A stretch of 25,698 bases of DNA from JAVKNF01 sp031537795 (GTDB lineage: Bacteria > Pseudomonadota > Alphaproteobacteria > Rickettsiales > Deianiraeaceae): positions 1 through 25,698 of the forward strand of contig JAVKNF010000027.1 of the NCBI GenBank assembly GCA_031537795.1. The letters are read 5' to 3'. The notes beneath the pieces were generated by a model. The model saw only the letters and a list, made by a program, of their open reading frames with translations, was not told the origin of the DNA and did no database searches. Shown here piece after piece: positions 1 to 9,334 of the stretch; position 1 is the first letter of the stretch; the number at the start of each line of letters is the position of its first letter. The position numbers and the translations under genes were made by a program.

Positions 1-695
1 ATATTCGCAATATCATAATAAGGGCTGTCAATAGCGGCGGACTCTAAGTCAACAAGAGGAGATTCTTTGCCATCAAAAAGAATATTATAAGTTAAATCTC
101 TGTGACAAAAAACTTTTTTAATATTTATTTTATTCATAATATCGTGAATTCTAATTAAATTTTGCTCAAGCATTAAATACTCTTGAAGCGTGATATATTC
201 TTTAATTAAAGGCAATCTTTGTTTTATAATTCTATCGAAAATATCATCTTCATATCTAGAATTCCCTATTTTATCAAATGTTACACTATGCATTTTTTTT
301 AATCTATTTGATAAATCTTTAAGAAATAATAAATTGATTTTATTATTCGAAGATATTGATTTATTATCAATATATTTCATAACAATAAAAGAATTTTTTG
401 AATCTTTGTAAAAAAGAAAAGGAGATAAATGCTTTTCTTTGACAAGATATCAATTAAAATATATTTCTTTTTTTACATCTTCTGAAGATTTATTTTGCAA
501 TATTCTAAAGACGTATTCGTTATTTTTATTTTTTGTATAAAAAATTAGATTTTTGTCTATTGAATAACCTGTCAAAGAAAAGCATTTATCTAGTTGATCT
601 TTTGTGAAGATGCTCCAATATTTTTCCTCAAAAATAGCACAATCAGAATAAGAAGAAAAAGATAACAAAGAAAATAATAATATATTTCAAAACAT
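1..695 (-). pseudogene. APH/choline-kinase-family phosphotransferase, interrupted by in-frame TGA, 3' end outside window
   Basis: On the minus strand one frame runs from ATG at 695 to the window edge with no TAA or TAG, but with TGA at 687-689 (third codon) and at 450-452. Past the second TGA it continues into clear kinase sequence: CHRDLTYN (the HxDxxxxN Brenner motif) and VDLESAAIDSPYYDIAN, equivalent to the metal-binding VDxEyA...DxxfDlA block of choline, thiamine and LicA-type kinases. Before it, EYVFRILQ resembles the ATP-binding lysine/arginine strand and KKEIYFN-stop-YLVKEKHLSP the E...W...gisP helix, so tryptophan would fit at the stop. The gene starts about 40 nt beyond the 5S rRNA on the same strand. 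If the first TGA is not coding, TTG at 668 could start the protein. A decaying pseudogene is the simplest reading; readthrough or local TGA-to-Trp decoding is the alternative. The exact substrate cannot be told. Confidence 0.62.
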
Positions 696-722
696 AAAAA
701 AATAAAATTGTAAATCTACTAT

Positions 723-860
723 TTGTTATTCAAACTTGGCTACGACCTACTCTGCCAGGCTTAAAAGCCAAGTACCATCGGCGCTGATGCGTTTCACATT
801 GGAGTTCGAGATGGTATCCCGTGGTTCCACATCGCTATAGCAGCCAAGATTGAATAACAA
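723..860 (-). repeat. Inverted flanks forming a 5S rRNA precursor stem
   Basis: TTGTTATTCAA at 723-733 and TTGAATAACAA at 850-860 are perfect reverse complements immediately outside the 5S rRNA. In the transcript they would extend the terminal helix of 5S by 11 base pairs. This is the expected shape of an endonuclease processing stalk, and it supports the placed ends of the 5S gene. Confidence 0.7.
735..848 (-). rRNA. rrf: 5S ribosomal RNA
   Basis: The reverse complement starts CTTGGCTGCTATAGCGATGT and ends GTAGGTCGTAGCCAAG, so its ends pair as helix I of 5S rRNA. The interior holds the conserved GGAACCACG...GATACCATCTCGAACTC block with loop C, and the GCCGATGGTAC region. About 114 nt is normal for a bacterial 5S. 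It lies about 100 nt after the 23S 3' end on the same strand, so the two are surely cotranscribed. Confidence 0.95.
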
Positions 861-950
861 TGAATAAAAGTTAAATAATATCATATAATTTTTGACTATT
901 CGATTAAACATTAAAACAAATTGCAATTTTTACACTGCATATTTGAAATC

Positions 951-3806
<2,856 letters not shown>

Positions 3807-3925
3807 GATTTCAAAATATGCAGAGTAAAAATTACTTTATACTCTGATATTTAATGTTTAACTTTTTATTTAATTTTTGAAATTAATTAGAATAACTAAT
3901 TTCGAATTTGAATTTTTTTAGAAAA

Positions 3926-3963
3926 ACTATGATGTGTTTAAAATAAATTAAACACACTATGAT
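3926..3963. repeat. Palindrome flanked by 8-bp direct repeats
   Basis: TGTGTTTAA (3933-3941) and TTAAACACA (3948-3956) form a 9-bp inverted repeat around AATAAA. The 8-mer ACTATGAT occurs immediately on both sides (3926-3933 and 3956-3963), sharing a base with each arm. The function is unknown; it could be an operator-like site or the scar of a very small mobile sequence. Confidence 0.45.
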
Positions 3964-3995
3964 TTTATTTTAACTTTTATTCAGTAGATTCACAA

Positions 3996-4026
3996 TTTTT
4001 TGCACTGGAAAAACCAATGCAAAAAA
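3996..4026. repeat. Hairpin with T-run and A-run arms
   Basis: TTTTTTGCA (3996-4004) pairs with TGCAAAAAA (4018-4026), and TGG/CCA pairs inside after one C-A mismatch, with an AAAAA loop. The arms are in the wrong order for an intrinsic terminator (U-run first, A-run last) on either strand, so it is not a canonical terminator although it lies between virB4 and the rRNA unit. Confidence 0.5.
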
Positions 4027-4119
4027 CTAATCCACTATATTTTTTAATTGTCAAATAAAATTTTACTTATAATAATAATTCGATGATTTATTACAAAATA
4101 AAGATAATCCAATTAAACT

Positions 4120-6552
4120 TCAACTCATTAATTCTTGAGATTTAGAGATATTATTTAATTCTGACTTAATATCAAATTCGAGCTTCATATCATCTGTCTG
4201 AATTTCAACTTCTTTATAAAAAATAGGAAGCCATCTTCTAGGATCATCACTCTGAATATCTTCTTTTATATTTAAGATTTGATTTCTTGTATCAAAATTA
4301 TCTGACAAAATATTAAGTATATTATCACAACCTGATAAATTTAAAGTTGCACTGACGTCAAAAGAGCCTTGATGAAATAGAAATGCATGATTAATTTTTG
4401 ATAAATTATTAATTGTTAAAGTTTGATATTTTTCTAAAGAGAAAATATTTTGATAATCAATATTAACTTTTTGATTTCCAAAATGAACAACAGTTGAAGA
4501 ATTTATAATTGAAGTAAAAGAATTACTACTTGAATTTCTTAACAAGAAATTCTCAATCTTAAATATAAATATGACATTATTTTTTGCGGCTAAATTAATG
4601 ATATTTTGTATTTTGGATCTAAAAAAGATGTCTTTGAAAAGAAGAAATGGCTCGTCTAAAATTACAACCTTTATTTTATCTGTCTTTTTTAATATTATTT
4701 GATTTAATATATGAAAAACAATTAAATTAAGTAATTGTTGCTCTTTTTGAATAGTGTGGTCTAGGTAAATACCAATTGAATTATCTTGCTCTTGAAGAAA
4801 AAGATCCTGTTTATTATCAAACAAATAATAATGAGAGCCAATTGAATGCCATTTATCTAAATGTATATCAAGCTCTTTCTCTTTAAAAAGCCCTCTAAAT
4901 TTATAAAGTGTCATTTCTGAAGAAATAGATATTTGCTTTGAAATATCTTTTACGTCTTCAATAATTTTGCTATTTATTAAAGTGTTTGAAGCAGAAATTA
5001 AAAGCAAAAGCACTTCAGAAATTATTCTTTCTTTTTCTTCAATTGATACAAAAGATAGGTTTAAAGGATTAAAAAAAGCAGTATTGAATGTCTTATTCAT
5101 AGAAACTTGGTAATATTTCCCAGAGATTGAAGAGAAAAAAGAGCTAGACTTACTAGATAAATCTATACTGTATATCTGAACATCCTCAAGTTCATATTTT
5201 AAAATAGAGCTAATAAAATTAGCCAAAACAGTTTTCCCCGATAAATTAGGCCCCGATATAACTATATTCTGATTCTCAATAGGTACACCAAATGATATAG
5301 GATTTGATTTTAAACTACTTAATTTAAAAAATATTTTTGATTTCCAGAATAAATCTAAATTAGGTAAAGAAGGAGTATAGCTATAAGCAAAAAAAGCAAA
5401 GTCCCTCATACCGGTGATGGTCAATCTTCTGTTAAATTTAAAATTTCCAGGGAAAATTGAGTAAAAAACAGAAGCACATGATATGTCCTCTTTAATTGCT
5501 AAAAGGCCGTATTCTTTAAATTTAGAATCTATAAAATCATACAACAATGAACTCTTAATTTTATTGTCATTTATAAAAACGAAAGAAATAGAAGATTTAA
5601 TTAAAAAATTTTCCTGCTCTTTTATAAAATTTAAACCTGTCTTTTTTAAAAAAGACTCATCTTCGATGCTATCTAATAAAGAAATTTGGTCTTGGAATAT
5701 TTCTTCTCCTTTTTCAAAATTTATATATTCAAAATATTCAGAAATTATCATTTCAGAAGGTATATTTATAATATCTTGAAGAGTTTTAATGTTGATTGAA
5801 CTTTTTTCTTTTAGAGAAAAAATTGCAATTTCTTTAATTGAAGAATTCATCTCATTTTTAATTTCAATTTGAGAATTTTGAATCTTAAATTTTGAGTTAT
5901 TAATTTGTTTGTCTATACTTATATCTGCAATAGGATATTCTTCAGTTGATAAATTTGCAAAATAACCAAAGAAACTAATTAATTCAGAATAAGATAAATC
6001 ATTCTTGGAATAAGAAGTTAAAATTCTCGGGCTGTATAAATCCATTTTTTTTACTATATTTAAACAAATATCTCTTAATTCCGATGAAATAATTTCAATG
6101 TTAGACCAAAAATTATTATCTAAATCAGTAAATAAACCAAAGACAGAAGGTTTTATGTTAGGACCTCTTTTAATTATTGTGACGCAAGTTACAATTGAAT
6201 GATTATTTAAAAGCCTCTCCTTTTTAGTGTATCTTTCCTTCAGATTCTGCAAGAAATAAGAATTATGTCTTATTTCTTGAGCTTCAGAAGAATTTCTTTC
6301 TTTTTTAATAGTGTGTATCCAAACAGCGATATCTAAAGATGCCGCATACTGGCTAATTGAATCTACTAAATACTTTCTAAATCCGTCTTCTTGATTCAAT
6401 CTAAAATCCTCTATTTCAAATTCTATAACTTGACCTATATCTCCATTTTTATTTAAAAATATATCATTGTCAATTAAACAAGCTTGAGGGAAAAAATCAT
6501 CATCTATTTTTTTAAAAGAATCTCGAAAAGCAGTTTCTTTGAAAAAACTCAT
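4120..6552 (-). CDS. virB4: Type IV secretion system ATPase VirB4
   Basis: This 810-residue protein has the length of a full VirB4, the inner-membrane-associated ATPase that energises assembly and substrate transfer of type IV secretion systems. The Walker A motif GPNLSGKT is at 434-441 (most VirB4 have GPTGSGKT) and Walker B VVILDEP at about 629-635. The N-terminal half holds the non-catalytic VirB4 domain, with LFWKSK and ITGMRDFAFFAY before the P-loop, and the C-terminus has RRWLPIFY, which resembles the ending of rickettsial VirB4. No other vir gene is in the window, which agrees with the scattered vir loci and duplicated virB4 of Rickettsiales; the unusual P-loop suggests the more divergent paralogue. 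It follows rpmG by 9 bp on the same strand and ends with TGA at 4120-4122. Confidence 0.9.
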   Translation of the reverse strand: MSFFKETAFRDSFKKIDDDFFPQACLIDNDIFLNKNGDIGQVIEFEIEDFRLNQEDGFRKYLVDSISQYAASLDIAVWIHTIKKERNSSEAQEIRHNSYFLQNLKERYTKKERLLNNHSIVTCVTIIKRGPNIKPSVFGLFTDLDNNFWSNIEIISSELRDICLNIVKKMDLYSPRILTSYSKNDLSYSELISFFGYFANLSTEEYPIADISIDKQINNSKFKIQNSQIEIKNEMNSSIKEIAIFSLKEKSSINIKTLQDIINIPSEMIISEYFEYINFEKGEEIFQDQISLLDSIEDESFLKKTGLNFIKEQENFLIKSSISFVFINDNKIKSSLLYDFIDSKFKEYGLLAIKEDISCASVFYSIFPGNFKFNRRLTITGMRDFAFFAYSYTPSLPNLDLFWKSKIFFKLSSLKSNPISFGVPIENQNIVISGPNLSGKTVLANFISSILKYELEDVQIYSIDLSSKSSSFFSSISGKYYQVSMNKTFNTAFFNPLNLSFVSIEEKERIISEVLLLLISASNTLINSKIIEDVKDISKQISISSEMTLYKFRGLFKEKELDIHLDKWHSIGSHYYLFDNKQDLFLQEQDNSIGIYLDHTIQKEQQLLNLIVFHILNQIILKKTDKIKVVILDEPFLLFKDIFFRSKIQNIINLAAKNNVIFIFKIENFLLRNSSSNSFTSIINSSTVVHFGNQKVNIDYQNIFSLEKYQTLTINNLSKINHAFLFHQGSFDVSATLNLSGCDNILNILSDNFDTRNQILNIKEDIQSDDPRRWLPIFYKEVEIQTDDMKLEFDIKSELNNISKSQELMS

Positions 6553-6561
6553 AAAGATTTA

Positions 6562-6759
6562 CTACTTCGAATGAGGAGGTAGTTTTTTATATTTATATTC
6601 TTCGTGCTTTCTGGTTGTAGGATTGTATTTTCTTAAAGAGAAAGATTTCATACTTCCAGAATCTTGATTTTTAGGATTAGCAGAAGTTATGTAATAATAA
6701 CTTTTTTTACTGTCGACACTTGTCAATAGGAATTTTTCTTGTACTTTTTTTCTCTTCAC
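6562..6759 (-). CDS. rpmG: 50S ribosomal protein L33
   Basis: The 65-residue basic protein matches bacterial L33: KFLLTSVDSKKSYYYITSAN corresponds to the KIKLVSSadTGfyYvTkKN part, and SLRKYNPTTRKHEEYK to the highly conserved LRKYDPvaRKHVeFkE signature. It lacks the zinc cysteines, so it belongs to the cysteine-free L33 type. It is slightly longer than usual at the C-terminus (KKLPPHSK). It binds the 50S subunit near the E site. The gene has its own divergent promoter at 6781-6809 facing pal and probably drives virB4 downstream. Confidence 0.93.
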   Translation of the reverse strand: MKRKKVQEKFLLTSVDSKKSYYYITSANPKNQDSGSMKSFSLRKYNPTTRKHEEYKYKKLPPHSK

Positions 6760-6780
6760 AAAACGTATTTAATAAAATTA

Positions 6781-6809
6781 ATACTAAAATGATTTATTTT
6801 AAATGTCAA
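6781..6809 (-). promoter_or_regulatory. Promoter of rpmG-virB4
   Basis: On the minus strand TTGACA (6809-6804) is followed after 17 bp by TAGTAT (6786-6781). The start of transcription would fall about 15-20 bases before the rpmG ATG at 6759. It is arranged back to back with the pal promoter. Confidence 0.5.
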
Positions 6810-6842
6810 ATATTTTGTTCTGGTATTAGATTTATAAAAAAT

Positions 6843-6871
6843 TTGACAATTATTTTTATAATTAATATTTA
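6843..6871 (+). promoter_or_regulatory. Promoter of pal
   Basis: TTGACA (6843-6848) is separated by 17 bp from TATTTA (6866-6871). The predicted start lies about 24 bases before the pal ATG at 6902. A perfect -35 box with ideal spacing makes this one of the clearer promoters in the window. Confidence 0.6.
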
Positions 6872-6901
6872 AATTATTAGAAATAGTTAGTAAATTAAAT
6901 T

Positions 6902-7402
6902 ATGAAAGTAAAAAAAGTGAAAAATTTAACATTAGGAGTTGTATTAGCATCTTCTATATTTGTATCTTGTGCTTCTAATAAAAATGTAAATGAAGAAAGA
7001 AAAACATACACTCTTACGGAGCCAGCCAAAGAAGTAAAAAAAGAAGAAAAGAAATTTGATTCTGAAAGAGCGTATTATGCTTTCAATTCCTATAAATTGT
7101 GCGCTTCTTGCGAGCATAATAAAAAAATACTAGAGCAAATTACTTCAGATGTAAAATCTTCAAAATCAGACTCTTTAAAAATAGAAATTACAGGTCATGC
7201 TGATGAAAGAGGTACTTTTGAATACAACGATATTCTCTCAAGAAAGAGAGCAGAATCTGTAGCTGATTACATCAAAGAAAAAACTGGAAAATCTTCAATC
7301 GTTTTGTTTAAAGGAAAGAGAGAGCCTATAGTTAAAAATGCTACAACAGAAGCGGAGCATAAAAAAAATAGAAGAGTTGAAATTGTAATTTCAGATTTTT
7401 AA
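6902..7402 (+). CDS. pal: Peptidoglycan-associated lipoprotein Pal
   Basis: This 166-residue protein begins with a lipoprotein signal peptide: a lysine-rich start, the hydrophobic LTLGVVLASSIF and a lipobox ending at Cys23 (FVSC). A charged linker (about 27-52) leads to an OmpA-like peptidoglycan-binding domain at about 52-166, with the signature ITGHADERGT at 96-105 (Asp101) and the LSRKRAESVADYI helix with Arg116, the residues that hold diaminopimelate in this family. Pal links the outer membrane to peptidoglycan and works with Tol proteins in cell division, which implies this bacterium keeps at least some peptidoglycan. A short CASC insertion at 67-70 is unusual and could form a disulfide. 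It has its own promoter and is followed 50 bp later by recR. Confidence 0.93.
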   Translation: MKVKKVKNLTLGVVLASSIFVSCASNKNVNEERKTYTLTEPAKEVKKEEKKFDSERAYYAFNSYKLCASCEHNKKILEQITSDVKSSKSDSLKIEITGHADERGTFEYNDILSRKRAESVADYIKEKTGKSSIVLFKGKREPIVKNATTEAEHKKNRRVEIVISDF

Positions 7403-7452
7403 TTTTAGAATTATTTAATTAGTTATATTGTATATTTATAACTAAATTATTA

Positions 7453-8064
7453 ATGAAAAACATAAACAATTTAATAAATTTTGTTTCAACTTTACCTTCT
7501 TTAGGGCAAAAGTCTAGTACCAGAATAGTTCTTAAGATGCTAGAAAACAAAGAATTGATGATGTATAATCTTGCAAAACTCCTTAAAGAAACTGCGGATG
7601 TTGTAAAAAAATGCAAAGATTGTGGAAATTTAGATGAATCCGAAATTTGTACTATTTGCAATAATTCTTCAAGAGATAAAACAAAAATTTGCCTAGTTAG
7701 CAGTGTTGTTGACTTGTGGCAAATTGAGAAATCTGAATCTTATAAAGGTTTATATTATATTTTTGATTTAACTGACAATTTTTATGATAACTCAAAACTT
7801 TCATTTGAGATTGAAAAATTAATTAATTTTATCAAAAATAATAAAATAGTTAAAGAAATAATATTAGCTTTTAATTTAGATGTAAAAACTCAAACTATTT
7901 GTTCTTATATATCAGACACTTTATTATCTTTAAAAGAAAATAAAAAATTGAATTTTGAAATTACAACTTTAGCAAAAGGAATTCCAGTTGGTTCTTTATT
8001 AGAGTATATAGACGAATCAACAATCTCTCTTGCGATATCACAAAGAAAAGTTGTTCAGCCCTAA
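7453..8064 (+). CDS. recR: Recombination mediator RecR
   Basis: The 203-residue protein has the size and order of RecR: a helix-hairpin-helix start (INFVSTLPSLGQKSSTRI), a four-cysteine zinc finger (Cys54, Cys57, Cys66, Cys69 in CKDCGN...CTIC), then a Toprim domain (ICLVSSVVDLWQIEKS...YKGLYYIF). The C-terminus has TTLAKGIPVGSLLEYID, matching the family's RLAxGlPvGgdLeYaD. With RecO, RecR loads RecA onto single-stranded DNA at gaps. The usual neighbour ybaB is absent. It meets the minus-strand gene 8061-9185 tail to tail, the two stop codons overlapping by two bases. Confidence 0.94.
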   Translation: MKNINNLINFVSTLPSLGQKSSTRIVLKMLENKELMMYNLAKLLKETADVVKKCKDCGNLDESEICTICNNSSRDKTKICLVSSVVDLWQIEKSESYKGLYYIFDLTDNFYDNSKLSFEIEKLINFIKNNKIVKEIILAFNLDVKTQTICSYISDTLLSLKENKKLNFEITTLAKGIPVGSLLEYIDESTISLAISQRKVVQP

Positions 8065-9185
8065 GACATATAGCCATCTCCCCGTTCTGGTTCTCTTTGG
8101 AGCATAGTATTTAGATTATTAATAGAAGTATTTTTTTGGCCAGAGGTCAAATCAACTTTACAGCTTTCAATTGAATCTCCTTCAAATGTAACTTGCAATC
8201 TTTTAGTGCGCAATCCTATGGATCCTAAACTATTTGTCTTGAAGATGCGATGTTTGTATTTTTTCATCTCTTTTTGAAAATCTACAGAATACCGCATCAT
8301 ACTCTTTATTGCATCTCCATCATAGAAATCTACTTCAATTTTCTTATTTATAGATTCTTGAATTTCTTGTGCTTTCTGTGTTTGTTGTGTGGAGTATGTT
8401 CCTTGAAGATATAAGGGAGCTAATAATCTAGAAAATCCACCGTATTGTTTTGCTATTTCATGTACAATGCCCGCTAATTTAGAATCTATGCTATGCTTGT
8501 CTATTAATTTTCTTATTATAGTTTTAGAATCAAATTCAATTGTAGATATATCTTTTTCTGCATCAGTTAAGGTTTCAGTATCTCCTTTCTCTTGAACCGC
8601 TTTTTTTTCTCTTTCTTCTAAAAATAATTTTCTTAATTCTCGAAAATCATGATTACCAATCGGCTCATAATGTCCATTTAAAAGAACAATTACTGGTTCT
8701 CCATCTTTTAACAAAACTCTTCGCGTGGAATCAAGTTTATATCCAAACTCTTTTGCCATTAGTTCGTTAGTAATTTCTGCTTCTTCTCTATCTTTTATAT
8801 TTGTTATTGTTTCTATTTTTTTTCTTTTCCATAGATTAAAAAATTTATTTAGAATAGAATCAGGTTCGTAAACACTCGCTAATAATTTATCTAATCCTAT
8901 ATATGCATCAAGAGTACGACTAGTCTCATCTAATTTAGTTCGAAAATCTTCTACTACTTTCTTTTCTTCCACACTAATATTGTCTAGATTAGAAAAAAAT
9001 TTACTTATAATTCTCTCAATTTTCTGTGCTGTGTTTTCAGGCTCTGTATCTATATAAAATTCTGCTATTAGAGCAGAAAGAAGTCCACAATGATTATGAA
9101 TAGAAGGAACTAATATTAATTTATTTACATCTAGCTTACTTAATGCTTCTTTAGTTTTATCAATATCAATTTTTGATCCTTCCAT
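8061..9185 (-). CDS. Unrecognised protein, possible OTU-like cysteine protease effector
   Basis: I do not recognise this protein with certainty. Numbered from an upstream ATG at 9203 it has 380 residues; I choose the ATG at 9185 (residue 7) because a near-perfect promoter has its -10 box over the first ATG, so transcription should start at about 9195-9197. A segment HNHCGLLSALIAEFY (Cys39) and, 139 residues later, VLLNGHYEPIGNHDF (His178) resemble the nucleophile and histidine blocks of OTU-type deubiquitinases (C-x-f.AL and L-x-x-HYe-x-i). Between and after them are charged helical stretches (185-220, 250-290). There is no signal peptide or membrane segment. In an intracellular bacterium such a protein could be a secreted effector, but this is inference from two short motifs. 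Confidence 0.45.
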   Translation of the reverse strand: MEGSKIDIDKTKEALSKLDVNKLILVPSIHNHCGLLSALIAEFYIDTEPENTAQKIERIISKFFSNLDNISVEEKKVVEDFRTKLDETSRTLDAYIGLDKLLASVYEPDSILNKFFNLWKRKKIETITNIKDREEAEITNELMAKEFGYKLDSTRRVLLKDGEPVIVLLNGHYEPIGNHDFRELRKLFLEEREKKAVQEKGDTETLTDAEKDISTIEFDSKTIIRKLIDKHSIDSKLAGIVHEIAKQYGGFSRLLAPLYLQGTYSTQQTQKAQEIQESINKKIEVDFYDGDAIKSMMRYSVDFQKEMKKYKHRIFKTNSLGSIGLRTKRLQVTFEGDSIESCKVDLTSGQKNTSINNLNTMLQREPERGDGYMS

Positions 9186-9201
9186 AACTCTAAACATAAA
9201 C

Positions 9202-9229
9202 ATTATATTTAATTTTTAATAAATGTCAA
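9202..9229 (-). promoter_or_regulatory. Consensus promoter of the 8061-9185 gene
   Basis: On the minus strand TTGACA (9229-9224) and TATAAT (9207-9202) are both perfect, with a 16-bp spacer. The -10 box overlaps the ATG at 9203-9201, so that ATG cannot be the start for this transcript. The start would be ATG 9197 (leaderless) or ATG 9185 (about 10-nt leader). The transposon end lies only 20 bp upstream of the -35 box. Confidence 0.7.
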
Positions 9230-9240
9230 TTGTTGTTGTT

Positions 9241-9248
9241 CTTTTTTT
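9241..9248. repeat. Left candidate target-site duplication
   Basis: The eight bases outside the left terminal repeat are CTTTTTTT; those outside the right one (12297-12304) are ATTTTTTT. They agree at seven of eight positions. Eight base pairs is the usual duplication length for IS1595-type elements, but low-complexity T runs make the match weak evidence. Confidence 0.4.
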
Positions 9249-9274
9249 GGGAACTATATATTTATTGCCCCTAA
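9249..9274 (+). repeat. Left terminal inverted repeat
   Basis: It begins GGGAACTATATATTTAT and ends TGCCCCTAA. The reverse complement of 12271-12296 is the same except for CA in place of TG at positions 18-19. No further matching bases beyond one T occur outside the GGG, so this defines the element end. Confidence 0.88.
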
Positions 9275-9281
9275 ATAATTC

Positions 9282-9310
9282 TTGACATTTACATTTTAAG
9301 TCTTTATACA
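9282..9310 (+). promoter_or_regulatory. Promoter of the transposon genes
   Basis: TTGACA (9282-9287), a 17-bp spacer and TATACA (9305-9310) lie 8 bp inside the left terminal repeat. Transcription would start near 9317, 18 bases before the transposase ATG. No other promoter is obvious before the methyltransferase, which starts one base after the transposase stop, so all three genes probably share this transcript. Confidence 0.7.
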
Positions 9311-9334
9311 AATAAAACTTAATGAATTTAATTT

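Larger units (their letters stand above)
3834..4119. other. AT-rich intergenic region upstream of 23S, no gene seen
   Basis: No coding frame, tRNA or 16S sequence is recognisable between the 23S processing stem and the virB4 stop. The region contains two palindromes (annotated separately) and a TTGACA on the minus strand at 4054-4049 that could be the -35 box of the rRNA promoter. The best -10 candidate 17 bp further is ATTAGT, a weak match, so the rRNA promoter is not firmly located. Confidence 0.6.

Noticed and set aside
190..411. A 73-codon plus-strand frame at the left edge
   Set aside because: It is antisense to the kinase-like reading frame, which shows conserved motifs; the plus frame shows none.
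3996..4026. Hairpin read as an intrinsic terminator
   Set aside because: The T-run precedes and the A-run follows the stem on both strands, the reverse of a terminator, and the GC core is only a few pairs.
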